5,672 bases of DNA from an uncultured Coriobacteriaceae bacterium (GTDB lineage Bacteria; Actinomycetota; Coriobacteriia; Coriobacteriales; Eggerthellaceae): positions 1-5,672 of the forward strand of contig CADBQL010000032.1 of the NCBI GenBank assembly GCA_902796815.1. The letters are read 5' to 3'. The first letter of the stretch is position 1, and each line of letters opens with the position of its first letter. The notes under the pieces were generated by a model. The model made no database searches. It worked only from the letters and a program-made list of their open reading frames with translations, and was not told where the DNA came from. Shown one piece after another: positions 1 to 5,608 of the stretch. The position numbers and the translations under genes are program-made.

Positions 1-300
1 AGCCTCAAGGCCGCCGTTGGCAAGGGCAAGGTGGACCTGAGCTGGGGCAAGGTGACCGGCGCCACCGGCTACCAGGTGCTCGTCGCCTCCAAGAAGGACA
101 TGTCCGACGCCCAGGTGGTCGACGTCAAGGGCGGCTCGACGCTCAAGACGACGATCAAGGCCTTCAAGGGCAAGGCGCTCAAGACCGGCAAGACCTACTA
201 CATCAAGATGCGCTCGTTCAAGGAGGCCACCAACGCCTTAGGCAAGAAGAACAAGTACATCGGCATCCAGTCGCTCGTGCGCACCTGCAAGGTGAAGTAA
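1..300 (+). CDS. C-terminal end of a secreted/surface protein with a fibronectin III-like module (5' end outside window)
   Basis: The reading frame is open from base 1 and ends at TAA 298-300, giving the last 99 residues of a longer protein. The visible part is one fibronectin III-like module: strand motif VDLSWGKV, then GATGYQVLVA, a Lys-rich middle, the strand TYYIKMRSF and a final KVK. This module type is usual at the C-terminus of large exported proteins of gut Actinobacteria and Firmicutes, where it is a structural or adhesive spacer. It aligns without gaps to the last 99 residues of the next gene, with 64 of 99 identities by my hand count. No LPXTG motif, membrane segment or other anchor follows it. 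GTG at 31 is not a credible start, because homology begins before it and no ribosome binding site precedes it. The function of the whole protein cannot be read from this fragment; it is probably a paralog of the 582-4472 product. Confidence 0.85.
   Translation, partial: SLKAAVGKGKVDLSWGKVTGATGYQVLVASKKDMSDAQVVDVKGGSTLKTTIKAFKGKALKTGKTYYIKMRSFKEATNALGKKNKYIGIQSLVRTCKVK
1..300 (+). repeat. Direct repeat copy A: C-terminal module shared with 4173-4472
   Basis: Bases 1-300 and 4173-4472 are same-orientation diverged copies of a 99-codon module plus stop, aligned without gaps. Nucleotide similarity is highest in the first half, including several identical runs such as ACCGGCTACCAGGTGCTCGT. By hand count, protein identity is 40/49, then 6/20, then 18/30 along the module. 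The copies are far enough diverged that this is an old duplication or shared domain family, not a recent one. Confidence 0.85.
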
Positions 301-312
301 CACGGGATGCGA

Positions 313-341
313 TGGGGAAGGGGGCAAAGCCCCCTTCCCCA
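313..341 (+). terminator. Long GC hairpin after the first gene, no U-tract
   Basis: A perfect stem pairs 313-325 with 329-341 around an AAA loop, 13 bp including the outer T-A pair. It starts 13 bases after the TAA stop of the first gene. The position and stability fit a transcript 3'-end hairpin, but the following bases (AGGCGAAAACAAATTA) contain no run of T. It may be a stabilising 3'-end structure, a Rho-linked or processed end, or a weak terminator. The hairpin is certain; the termination role is inferred. Confidence 0.55.
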
Positions 342-371
342 GGCGAAAACAAATTAGGCCTGCTTTCGCCT
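341..371 (+). promoter_or_regulatory. Inverted repeat / RNA hairpin with 15-nt loop
   Basis: AGGCGAAA at 341-348 is exactly complementary to TTTCGCCT at 364-371, with a 15-base loop that carries an alternative pairing partner: CAGGC 340-344 can instead pair with GCCTG 358-362. It abuts the preceding hairpin and shares base 341, so the two compete at their junction. I do not recognise it as a known RNA family. Confidence 0.4.
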
Positions 372-413
372 GACGGAGGGCGTCGTTCCATCCGTTTCAT
401 TCGGTCATAGTGA

Positions 414-455
414 GCCGGAAAGACCAATAGGCCAGATGGTCCACGGTTTTCCGGC
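414..455 (+). promoter_or_regulatory. Inverted repeat / RNA hairpin with inner stem
   Basis: GCCGGAAA at 414-421 pairs with TTTCCGGC at 448-455 (8 bp). Directly inside, GACC 422-425 pairs with GGTC 438-441, leaving a 12-base apical loop and a one-sided bulge at 442-447. The two-stem arrangement with an asymmetric bulge looks like a folded RNA element, not chance pairing. It matches no riboswitch consensus I could recall, including cobalamin, SAM, glycine and c-di-GMP-I. Confidence 0.4.
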
Positions 456-469
456 ACGCTCCTTACGGT

Positions 470-509
470 AAAGTGTGCAAAAGGGGAATCTCCCCTTTTG
501 CACACTTTT
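470..509 (+). terminator. Strong intrinsic terminator upstream of the large CDS (possibly bidirectional)
   Basis: A perfect 18-bp stem pairs 470-487 with 491-508 around a 3-base loop (ATC). The 3' arm ends in TTTT (506-509) and the 5' arm begins AAA, so the reverse strand also has a T-run after the hairpin. It lies about 170 bases after the first gene's stop and about 70 bases before the next start. It could therefore end read-through from the first gene, end a small RNA made from 341-470, or act as the expression platform of a leader controlling the large gene. If the large gene is transcribed separately, its promoter would have to lie between here and 560; none is convincing. Confidence 0.8.
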
Positions 510-528
510 GGGATGGATAACATATGAG

Positions 529-544
529 GCGCCATTAATGGTGC
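529..544. promoter_or_regulatory. 16-bp near-palindrome upstream of the large CDS, possible operator
   Basis: Bases 529-544 read GCGCCATTAATGGTGC, a dyad with AATT-like symmetry at the centre (ATTAAT) and one mismatched pair, a G-T wobble if RNA. It ends 17 bases before the ribosome binding site of the large CDS. The size and position suit a dimeric repressor site or a small RNA hairpin with a TTAA loop. No regulator gene is in the window to support it. Confidence 0.3.
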
Positions 545-561
545 AGGCTATCTGTGACGGT

Positions 562-570
562 AGGAGGAGG
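562..570 (+). promoter_or_regulatory. Ribosome binding site deciding the start of the large CDS
   Basis: AGGAGGAGG at 562-570 is a duplicated Shine-Dalgarno. Its second copy, AGGAGG 565-570, lies 11 bases before ATG 582. The alternative in-frame GTG at 570 overlaps the Shine-Dalgarno itself, with a 2-base spacer from the first copy, so ATG 582 is the better start. Confidence 0.75.
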
Positions 571-581
571 TGCGAAGGCTC

Positions 582-3500
582 ATGAAACGGTTTTCGCGCA
601 AGCTAGGTCTGGCTGGTACGCTGTTTGGTATCTTGGCGCTCGTGCTCGTACTCGTTCCGCCAAAAGCGTCAGGGTTGACGGCGGCGGGCGGAATAGAGTC
701 TGACGGCTTGCAGACCCAAGCAAGCTCGACCGTCACGATAACGTATCCGTATGCGGATTCAAACAATGATGGCGCAAATGATTATGTGCTCGAATACGGG
801 CGGCTTTCGAATAATTTCAAGTTCAGCTATTCGACCGCCCAGAGTACGACCGAGCCTCAGGACGGCATGGTTAGTGCTACCTATTCATATTCGACGTCGT
901 ATAACTACTTCTACCGCGTGACGAATCCACTTGACGATGATGTCGTGACGTATGGAAACTACATCGACGGTGACTACGATATCACGGTGACGCCTAACGA
1001 CTTGCAGGTTGGCGAGCCGGCTGATGGCGTGACGTTCGACAAGCAAACGGTCGTGCGTGATTTTTCCCTCAATAGCTACGATATCGGAGACTTGTACCTC
1101 AACGTGGGGCCGACGGGACATCTGCAGCTCGCGAAAGGGGATTCTTTTTCGCTGTACCCGTTGCGTAACTGGCTTCCCGTGGAGGGGACGGGCAATACTC
1201 AGATGCTGCAGCCGGATTACCAAGTGAGGGTAATCGACCTAGAGGGTTCGGGCGTTCTAAGCGCTACCGAGGAGACGCGAAACACCGCTGACAAACACAT
1301 GTGGGCGCTCAAGGCTACCAATCCGGGAACGGCGCTCGTCATGGTTACCTACGACGCGCTCGTTCACGCCGGCGCCATGGGGAGCCCACGCTTTAGCGCC
1401 ATTTGGCCCGAAAACACGGGGTTATTTGTGGTTACCGTAGGCAAATCTTGCGATGTAGAAATGGGCGCACTCTCGAATGCCGATATGGACAGCCAAAGCA
1501 AGCTTGCCGGAGCAGCATGGGATGCCGAGCTCGACGTGCTGTACTACTTCGACAACGAGGGCGCAAGCTACACGCTTCATCCCGAAGAGGGCGCACAAGT
1601 CGAGGTTGCGCGCGGCTCCATCGAGAGCGGAAGCCTTCAAATCGGCGCGTTTTCGACCGAGGGAGTTCAAGTTAACGCGGATGGCTCGGTCACGGTAAGC
1701 GGACTTGTGCAGGGCAAGCATGTATTGCGTGTTTCGCATGGCGAAAAAGTCGCGTATCAGATAGTGCGTGCTAAGCATGCCGATTGGACGCTGTATGGAG
1801 GAGAGGTGCTTGACGAAGCGCATCTCATAGCAACTTCGGCCTCTACTGGGGCCAACGCTTACACTGACGGTGCGACGGCGATTACGCGCACTGCGTACGA
1901 TGCCCTCGACGATTCGGACAAGGAGTCTTACGAGCCGCTCGCATGCGCGGGCGCCAAGGTGACGCTCGTCTTCGATAGGCTCTACCATCCCGCCAGCAAG
2001 CTTTCGGGCATTTACAACATGAACGCAATTATCGCCTTACGAGGGCCTGATGGCATAGCCTATGAGCAAGAGTTGGCAGCGGAATATGGAGGCCCGGCTC
2101 AGTATACTTTTTCCTCTAATGCGAAATGCCAGCGCATTGCTTTCAACATCCCCGATGATGCAGAAGAAAGCCTTGTGCTCAGCGTTGCCTTGAAAGCCCA
2201 TGGGTTTGGGTCATCGTACGGCGCGCATCGTCAGGTTACGTACAAGGATGGTGTGTCCCAGAACAATAACGCGCCAACCCAGACGGCGTATTTCGGGGGT
2301 TCCGAGCCGATTGCAATCGACTTGGTCGAGCCCCAGTCTGCTGACAATCCGGACGATCCTGATGCTCAGGCGCGACAAGCGGCGGCCGAGTTCTCGGCTC
2401 TCGTGCGCGCCATCGGAACTGTGACGCTCGGAAGTGCCGATCAAATTGCCGCTGCACGGGAGGCTTACGATGCGCTCGATTTCGCGGCGCTTGCGTATGT
2501 GGACCCCGAGGACGAAGATCTTCTCTTTGCGGCTGAGGAGCAGCTAGCCGCGCTCCAAGAAACCACGTTTTTACCTGTCGACATCCAAGATGGATGTGTG
2601 CGCGTTATGGTCGAGAATTCGACCTATCCGGTTTCGGCTGGCGCGCCATGGGAGGACGTCCTGGTCGATTGCCAGGTTGCCATCGAGCAAGAAGACACCA
2701 TGCGCACACTCGTGGACAAAGCCCTTGAGCAAGCTGGGCTCGAGAAAACGAAAGGGACCGAAGGCTATATCCGATCGATCGGCGGCATATCCGAAAAGGC
2801 GTACGATCCCGAAGGCGACGACGTCAATAACAGCGGGTGGATGTGCAGGCTCAACGGCTGGTTCATTAATGCGGGCCTCAATGCGTTTACTGCGAGCAAC
2901 ACCAACCCCGATTTTCTGGTACGCGAAGGCGACGAGATACACATACTCTACACGGTCGATGGTGGGCCTGATGTGGGATCCTATCCGAATCGCGAAACTA
3001 AGGCGCTCGACAGAATTGCCGTAAGCGGAGCAGCTCTGACTCCGAGTTTTGCATCAGACGTACACGATTACGAGCTCGCAGTCGATTCGGAAAGCCCCGA
3101 GGTCTACCTGAAGCCCGTTGCCAAGAACCAGAACTGGCAGGTGCGTATGTTCCTCGATGGCGACGAGAGCATGTCGTATCGCTCAAACGATGCTATTCCC
3201 GTGCGCAATGGCTCGACCATAAAGGTGGTCGTGGGTGATCCGTCATGGCCATCCATGAATGCGAATTCAGATGAGGCGGAGGAATACCGCTTCATCGTGC
3301 GCATTCCCGGGGCCGCGAACACCGATGCAGCCCTCAAAACAGCTTCGGCGGCCAACGTTACCTACAATGGCAAAGCGCAGAAGCCGAGCGTGACGGTCAA
3401 AGATGTTGCCGGAAAGGTCGTTCCATCAACCGCCTACACGCTCACGTGGTCCAAAAATACGAACGCCGGCACGGCGAGCGTGGTCGCGACAGCTAAGTCT

Positions 3501-4472
3501 AACAGCGGCTACTCGGGCAAAGCCACGGCGAATTTCAAAATCAATCCAGCCAAGATTACTTCTGTGGCGGATATCGCCAATCAGCTCTACAAGGGTCAGG
3601 CTAACCTTCCTCAGCCGAAGCCCATGGTCAAGGCGGGCAGTCTCGTGCTTGCCGCGAAAGATTACACGGTGACCTATGAATACTACCAAGGACATGATAA
3701 GAAGAAGTATGTAGGCCCTGCGAAAGCGACCGTAAACGCCAAGGGCAATTACACTGGCAAGATTACAAAGGCCTTCAAAGTCGTAACCGTTGCCGATTCC
3801 AAGAGCGTTGGCGCGAAGCTTGACGACAAGACTCTTGCGGGCATCGACAGATACAAAACCACGGAAAAGAGGAATCCGGGTTACGTCGAGCAGGTTAGTT
3901 CCAAGACTATGACAACCGTTGCCAAACCGCGCGCGAAGACGATGGAGGTCACGTGGGGGGCCGTCAAGGGCGCCACGAACTACATTGTCGGTTATAAGCG
4001 CGCGACAGACCCGGCATGGTCCTACGAGATGAGCGGGGGCAAGACCAAGCGCGTCTTTAGGAACATGAAAGAAGGCGACCTTATGGAGTTTCGCGTCTCG
4101 GTCTACAACGGTAAGACCTTTGCCCGCGGTGAGTGGACCCAGATTAACTGTCGTTTCTATCGCGAAATGGTGAAGCTCAAGGCGGCCATGGGCAAGGGCA
4201 AGGTCGACCTGAGTTGGGGTAAGGTCATTGGCGCTACCGGCTACCAGGTGCTCGTTGCCACTAAGATGGACATGTCCGACGCGAAGATCATCGCCGTCAA
4301 GGGCGGTTCAACTCTCAAAGCCAGAGTGACTAAGATGGGTACGTCTAAGTTAATAACCAATAGGAAGTATTACATAAAGGTGCGCGCCGTGAAGATGGCG
4401 ACCAATGCTCTCGGCAAGAAAAATACTTACGTCGGCATCAATTCGCACATGCGGGCTGGCGTGGTCAAGTGA
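582..4472 (+). CDS. Large secreted DUF4430/cadherin-like/MBG/Fn3 multidomain surface protein
   Basis: This encodes a 1296-residue exported protein, counted from ATG 582. The N-terminus MKRFSRK is followed by a hydrophobic stretch (about 8-27) and PPKASG, a Sec signal peptide. Residues 59-67 (DSNNDGAND) resemble an EF-hand-type calcium loop. Residues about 60-580 are Ig-like modules, with landmarks WALKATNPG at 241 and TGLFVVTVG at 279-287, a pattern I recall from large surface proteins of gut clostridia and Coriobacteriia. Residues 594-660 form a short helical segment. Residues 673-795 match DUF4430 (transcobalamin C-terminal-like), with SGWMCRLNGWF at 751-761. Residues 808-910 are a cadherin-like beta-sandwich, 915-992 and 993-1068 are MBG/Ig-type repeats, and 1107-1194 and 1198-1296 are fibronectin III-like. 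No LPXTG, C-terminal membrane helix or catalytic motif is visible. The C-terminal third is Lys-rich and the N-terminal part acidic. The role is probably ligand or surface binding; the ligand is unknown. Stop TGA 4470-4472. Confidence 0.9.
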   Translation: MKRFSRKLGLAGTLFGILALVLVLVPPKASGLTAAGGIESDGLQTQASSTVTITYPYADSNNDGANDYVLEYGRLSNNFKFSYSTAQSTTEPQDGMVSATYSYSTSYNYFYRVTNPLDDDVVTYGNYIDGDYDITVTPNDLQVGEPADGVTFDKQTVVRDFSLNSYDIGDLYLNVGPTGHLQLAKGDSFSLYPLRNWLPVEGTGNTQMLQPDYQVRVIDLEGSGVLSATEETRNTADKHMWALKATNPGTALVMVTYDALVHAGAMGSPRFSAIWPENTGLFVVTVGKSCDVEMGALSNADMDSQSKLAGAAWDAELDVLYYFDNEGASYTLHPEEGAQVEVARGSIESGSLQIGAFSTEGVQVNADGSVTVSGLVQGKHVLRVSHGEKVAYQIVRAKHADWTLYGGEVLDEAHLIATSASTGANAYTDGATAITRTAYDALDDSDKESYEPLACAGAKVTLVFDRLYHPASKLSGIYNMNAIIALRGPDGIAYEQELAAEYGGPAQYTFSSNAKCQRIAFNIPDDAEESLVLSVALKAHGFGSSYGAHRQVTYKDGVSQNNNAPTQTAYFGGSEPIAIDLVEPQSADNPDDPDAQARQAAAEFSALVRAIGTVTLGSADQIAAAREAYDALDFAALAYVDPEDEDLLFAAEEQLAALQETTFLPVDIQDGCVRVMVENSTYPVSAGAPWEDVLVDCQVAIEQEDTMRTLVDKALEQAGLEKTKGTEGYIRSIGGISEKAYDPEGDDVNNSGWMCRLNGWFINAGLNAFTASNTNPDFLVREGDEIHILYTVDGGPDVGSYPNRETKALDRIAVSGAALTPSFASDVHDYELAVDSESPEVYLKPVAKNQNWQVRMFLDGDESMSYRSNDAIPVRNGSTIKVVVGDPSWPSMNANSDEAEEYRFIVRIPGAANTDAALKTASAANVTYNGKAQKPSVTVKDVAGKVVPSTAYTLTWSKNTNAGTASVVATAKSNSGYSGKATANFKINPAKITSVADIANQLYKGQANLPQPKPMVKAGSLVLAAKDYTVTYEYYQGHDKKKYVGPAKATVNAKGNYTGKITKAFKVVTVADSKSVGAKLDDKTLAGIDRYKTTEKRNPGYVEQVSSKTMTTVAKPRAKTMEVTWGAVKGATNYIVGYKRATDPAWSYEMSGGKTKRVFRNMKEGDLMEFRVSVYNGKTFARGEWTQINCRFYREMVKLKAAMGKGKVDLSWGKVIGATGYQVLVATKMDMSDAKIIAVKGGSTLKARVTKMGTSKLITNRKYYIKVRAVKMATNALGKKNTYVGINSHMRAGVVK
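4173..4472 (+). repeat. Direct repeat copy B: C-terminal module shared with 1-300
   Basis: The last 99 codons and stop of the large gene, the partner of 1-300. Compared with copy A, the third codon positions carry more A and T, and the poorly conserved centre (about 4320-4380) uses codons such as TTA, ATA and AGG that are scarce elsewhere in the window. Confidence 0.85.
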
Positions 4473-4496
4473 CGTTGAGTTTTCCATAATGGGTGG

Positions 4497-4529
4497 ATGC
4501 GCCGGATTGCCCAGGGCGATCCGGCGCAT
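4497..4529 (+). terminator. GC hairpin after the large CDS, no U-tract
   Basis: ATGCGCCGGAT at 4497-4507 pairs perfectly with ATCCGGCGCAT at 4519-4529. Four more inner pairs, one of them a G-T wobble, leave a CAG loop, for a stem of about 15 bp. It begins 24 bases after the TGA stop. The bases that follow (AGGGCAGCTTGGC) contain no T-run, so intrinsic termination is uncertain, as with the hairpin after the first gene. It most likely marks the 3' end of the large gene's transcript. Confidence 0.5.
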
Positions 4530-4591
4530 AGGGCAGCTTGGCTTATGGGTTAGCTATCGCTGCTTACTGCCGTTCGGGCTTGGAACAAAAC

Positions 4592-4621
4592 CGTTCGCAC
4601 TGTTTTGATTTGTGCAAAACG
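4592..4621 (+). promoter_or_regulatory. AT-rich imperfect hairpin within alternating CAAAAC/GTTTTG segments
   Basis: CGTT 4592-4595 pairs with AACG 4618-4621, and GCAC 4597-4600 with GTGC 4612-4615. The surrounding stretch carries CAAAAC (4586-4591), GTTTTG (4602-4607), CAAAAC (4615-4620) and GTTTTT (4628-4633), giving mutually exclusive pairings. The stems are short and weak. It lies upstream of the proposed methyltransferase promoter, so an attenuator role would require a transcript starting earlier. Confidence 0.2.
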
Positions 4622-4662
4622 ACGATAGTTTTTCTGATTCCTTATATTCTCTTTAGGCAGCG

Positions 4663-4692
4663 TGGAAAACAGCTCGGAAGTGCTGATACAAT
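4663..4692 (+). promoter_or_regulatory. Candidate housekeeping promoter of the methyltransferase gene
   Basis: TGGAAA at 4663-4668 (4 of 6 to TTGACA) is 18 bases from TACAAT at 4687-4692 (5 of 6 to TATAAT), and TGA precedes the -10 as an extended -10 element. Transcription would start near 4699 and give a leader of about 43 bases. The upstream DNA is AT-rich compared with the rest of the window. A second -10-like TATATT at 4643-4648 has no matching -35. Confidence 0.45.
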
Positions 4693-4728
4693 TCATTCGC
4701 TGGGTTATGAAAGCTTTCGTAAGGAACC

Positions 4729-4735
4729 AAGGAGG
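4729..4735 (+). promoter_or_regulatory. Ribosome binding site fixing the GTG start at 4742
   Basis: AAGGAGG at 4729-4735 is a full Shine-Dalgarno with a 6-base spacer to GTG 4742. It decides the start: the open frame runs back to a TTG at 4538, but that site has no Shine-Dalgarno, and the extra 68 residues fall outside the protein family. Confidence 0.85.
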
Positions 4736-4741
4736 CACAAC

Positions 4742-5551
4742 GTGATTATCATCGGCGAGAAGATCAATGGCTCGATTCCCAAAACTGGCAAGGCCATCGC
4801 AGAGAAGGATGAGGAATACATCCGCATGCTGGCTCGCACCCAGACCGAGGCTGGCGCGACCTACATCGACTGCTGCGCATCGGTTAACGAGGGTGAGCTG
4901 GAAGTTCAGAAGTGGCTCATCGACCTGATCATGGAAGAATCCGACCTGCCGATCTGCATTGACAGCCCCGATCCCCAGGTTTGCGTCGACGCTATTCCGT
5001 TCTGCGGCGATCGCGTCGGTCTGATCAACTCCGTTTCGGGCGAGGGCAACAAGATGGACGTCGTGTTCCCGGTTATCGCCGACACCAAGTGGGGCTGCGT
5101 GGCTCTGCTGTCCGACGACTCCGGCATCCCCGCGACCGCTGAAGGTCGTCTGGCCGTCTTTGACAAGATCATGGAAAAGGCCAAGGAATATGGCATCGCC
5201 CCCGATCGTCTGTACATCGATCCGCTCGTAGAGACCCTCGGTGCCAACTCCGAGAGCCTCATCATCTTCAACGAGTGCGTGAAGTCCATCAAGGAGCAGT
5301 ATCCGACCATCCACATCACCTCTGGCCTTTCGAACATCTCGTTCGGCCTGCCGGTCCGCAAGATGATCAACATGCCGTTCCTGACCCTGGCCATGGCCGC
5401 CGGCATGGACTCCGCCATTATGGACCCGACGAACCGTGACATGAACGGCGTGCTGCATGGCACCGCTGCTCTGCTCGGCGACGATGATTTCTGCCTGGAT
5501 TACATCGAGGCATATCGCGACAACCTGTTCGGTCCGATCAACCGCGACTAA
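4742..5551 (+). CDS. Methyltetrahydrofolate:corrinoid/iron-sulfur protein methyltransferase (MeTr, AcsE-like)
   Basis: A 269-residue soluble cytoplasmic enzyme of the pterin-binding (dihydropteroate synthase-like) TIM-barrel family. In this family the enzyme moves a methyl group between N5-methyltetrahydrofolate and the cobalt of a corrinoid protein, in the Wood-Ljungdahl pathway or in methyltransferase systems such as O-demethylation. Seen in the sequence: IIIGEKING near the N-terminus (2-10), CIDS with Asp74, LINS with Asn96, YIDPL with Asp160, and GLSN with Asn198. These correspond closely to the Asp75, Asn96, Asp160 and Asn199 described for Moorella AcsE (262 residues), so the active site looks intact. 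The GLSNISFGLP and AGMDSAIMDP stretches resemble corrinoid methyltransferases from demethylating gut anaerobes, so acsE itself is not assigned. It has its own promoter candidate, a strong ribosome binding site and a terminator, and appears monocistronic. No corrinoid protein, activase or CODH/ACS gene is in the window. Its consistent C-ending codons suggest high expression. Confidence 0.92.
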   Translation: MIIIGEKINGSIPKTGKAIAEKDEEYIRMLARTQTEAGATYIDCCASVNEGELEVQKWLIDLIMEESDLPICIDSPDPQVCVDAIPFCGDRVGLINSVSGEGNKMDVVFPVIADTKWGCVALLSDDSGIPATAEGRLAVFDKIMEKAKEYGIAPDRLYIDPLVETLGANSESLIIFNECVKSIKEQYPTIHITSGLSNISFGLPVRKMINMPFLTLAMAAGMDSAIMDPTNRDMNGVLHGTAALLGDDDFCLDYIEAYRDNLFGPINRD

Positions 5552-5577
5552 TCGCTTAGCAGCAACCGATTGCGAAG

Positions 5578-5606
5578 GCGGCGAGCTTCGGCTCGCCGCT
5601 TTTTTT
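5578..5606 (+). terminator. Intrinsic terminator of the methyltransferase gene
   Basis: A perfect 9-bp GC-rich stem pairs 5578-5586 with 5591-5599 around a UUCG tetraloop closed by C-G, one of the most stable RNA loops known. Seven T residues follow (5600-5606). G577-type extension on the 5' side (5575-5577, AAG) can add weak pairs with the first T residues. It starts 26 bases after the TAA stop and is a textbook Rho-independent terminator. Confidence 0.93.
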
Positions 5607-5608
5607 CA

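Noticed and set aside
341..470. Known riboswitch class (cobalamin, SAM, glycine, c-di-GMP-I, fluoride) in the interval before the large gene
   Set aside because: None of the conserved core sequences of these classes could be found on the + strand, and no B12-box-like motif is present, despite the corrinoid enzyme nearby.
498..526. Promoter for the large gene from TTGCAC (498-503) and CATATG (521-526), 17 bases apart
   Set aside because: Each hexamer matches consensus at only 3 of 6 positions, and the -35 lies within the terminator arm. Too weak to annotate.
570..581. GTG at 570 as the start of the large surface protein
   Set aside because: It overlaps the Shine-Dalgarno repeat and leaves only a 2-base spacer. 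ATG 582 has a workable spacer and gives a normal signal peptide.
1422..1988. Open frame on the - strand inside the large gene (188 codons)
   Set aside because: Arg-rich translation without motifs, fully inside a well-supported coding region, typical of a shadow frame in GC-rich DNA.
3324..3786. Bacterial adhesin or enzyme activity inferred from the MBG/Ig-type repeats
   Set aside because: These repeats are structural and occur in proteins of many functions. No catalytic residues or known ligand site can be seen.
4538..4741. In-frame N-terminal extension of the methyltransferase starting at TTG 4538
   Set aside because: There is no Shine-Dalgarno before 4538, the family begins at the IIIGEKING motif, and a full AAGGAGG sits 6 bases before GTG 4742.
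4550..5458. Long open frame on the - strand opposite the methyltransferase (302 codons)
   Set aside because: It lies antisense to a gene with clear family motifs, has a compositionally odd His/Val/Asp-rich translation with no recognisable domain, and arises from the strong C-ending codon bias of the real gene.
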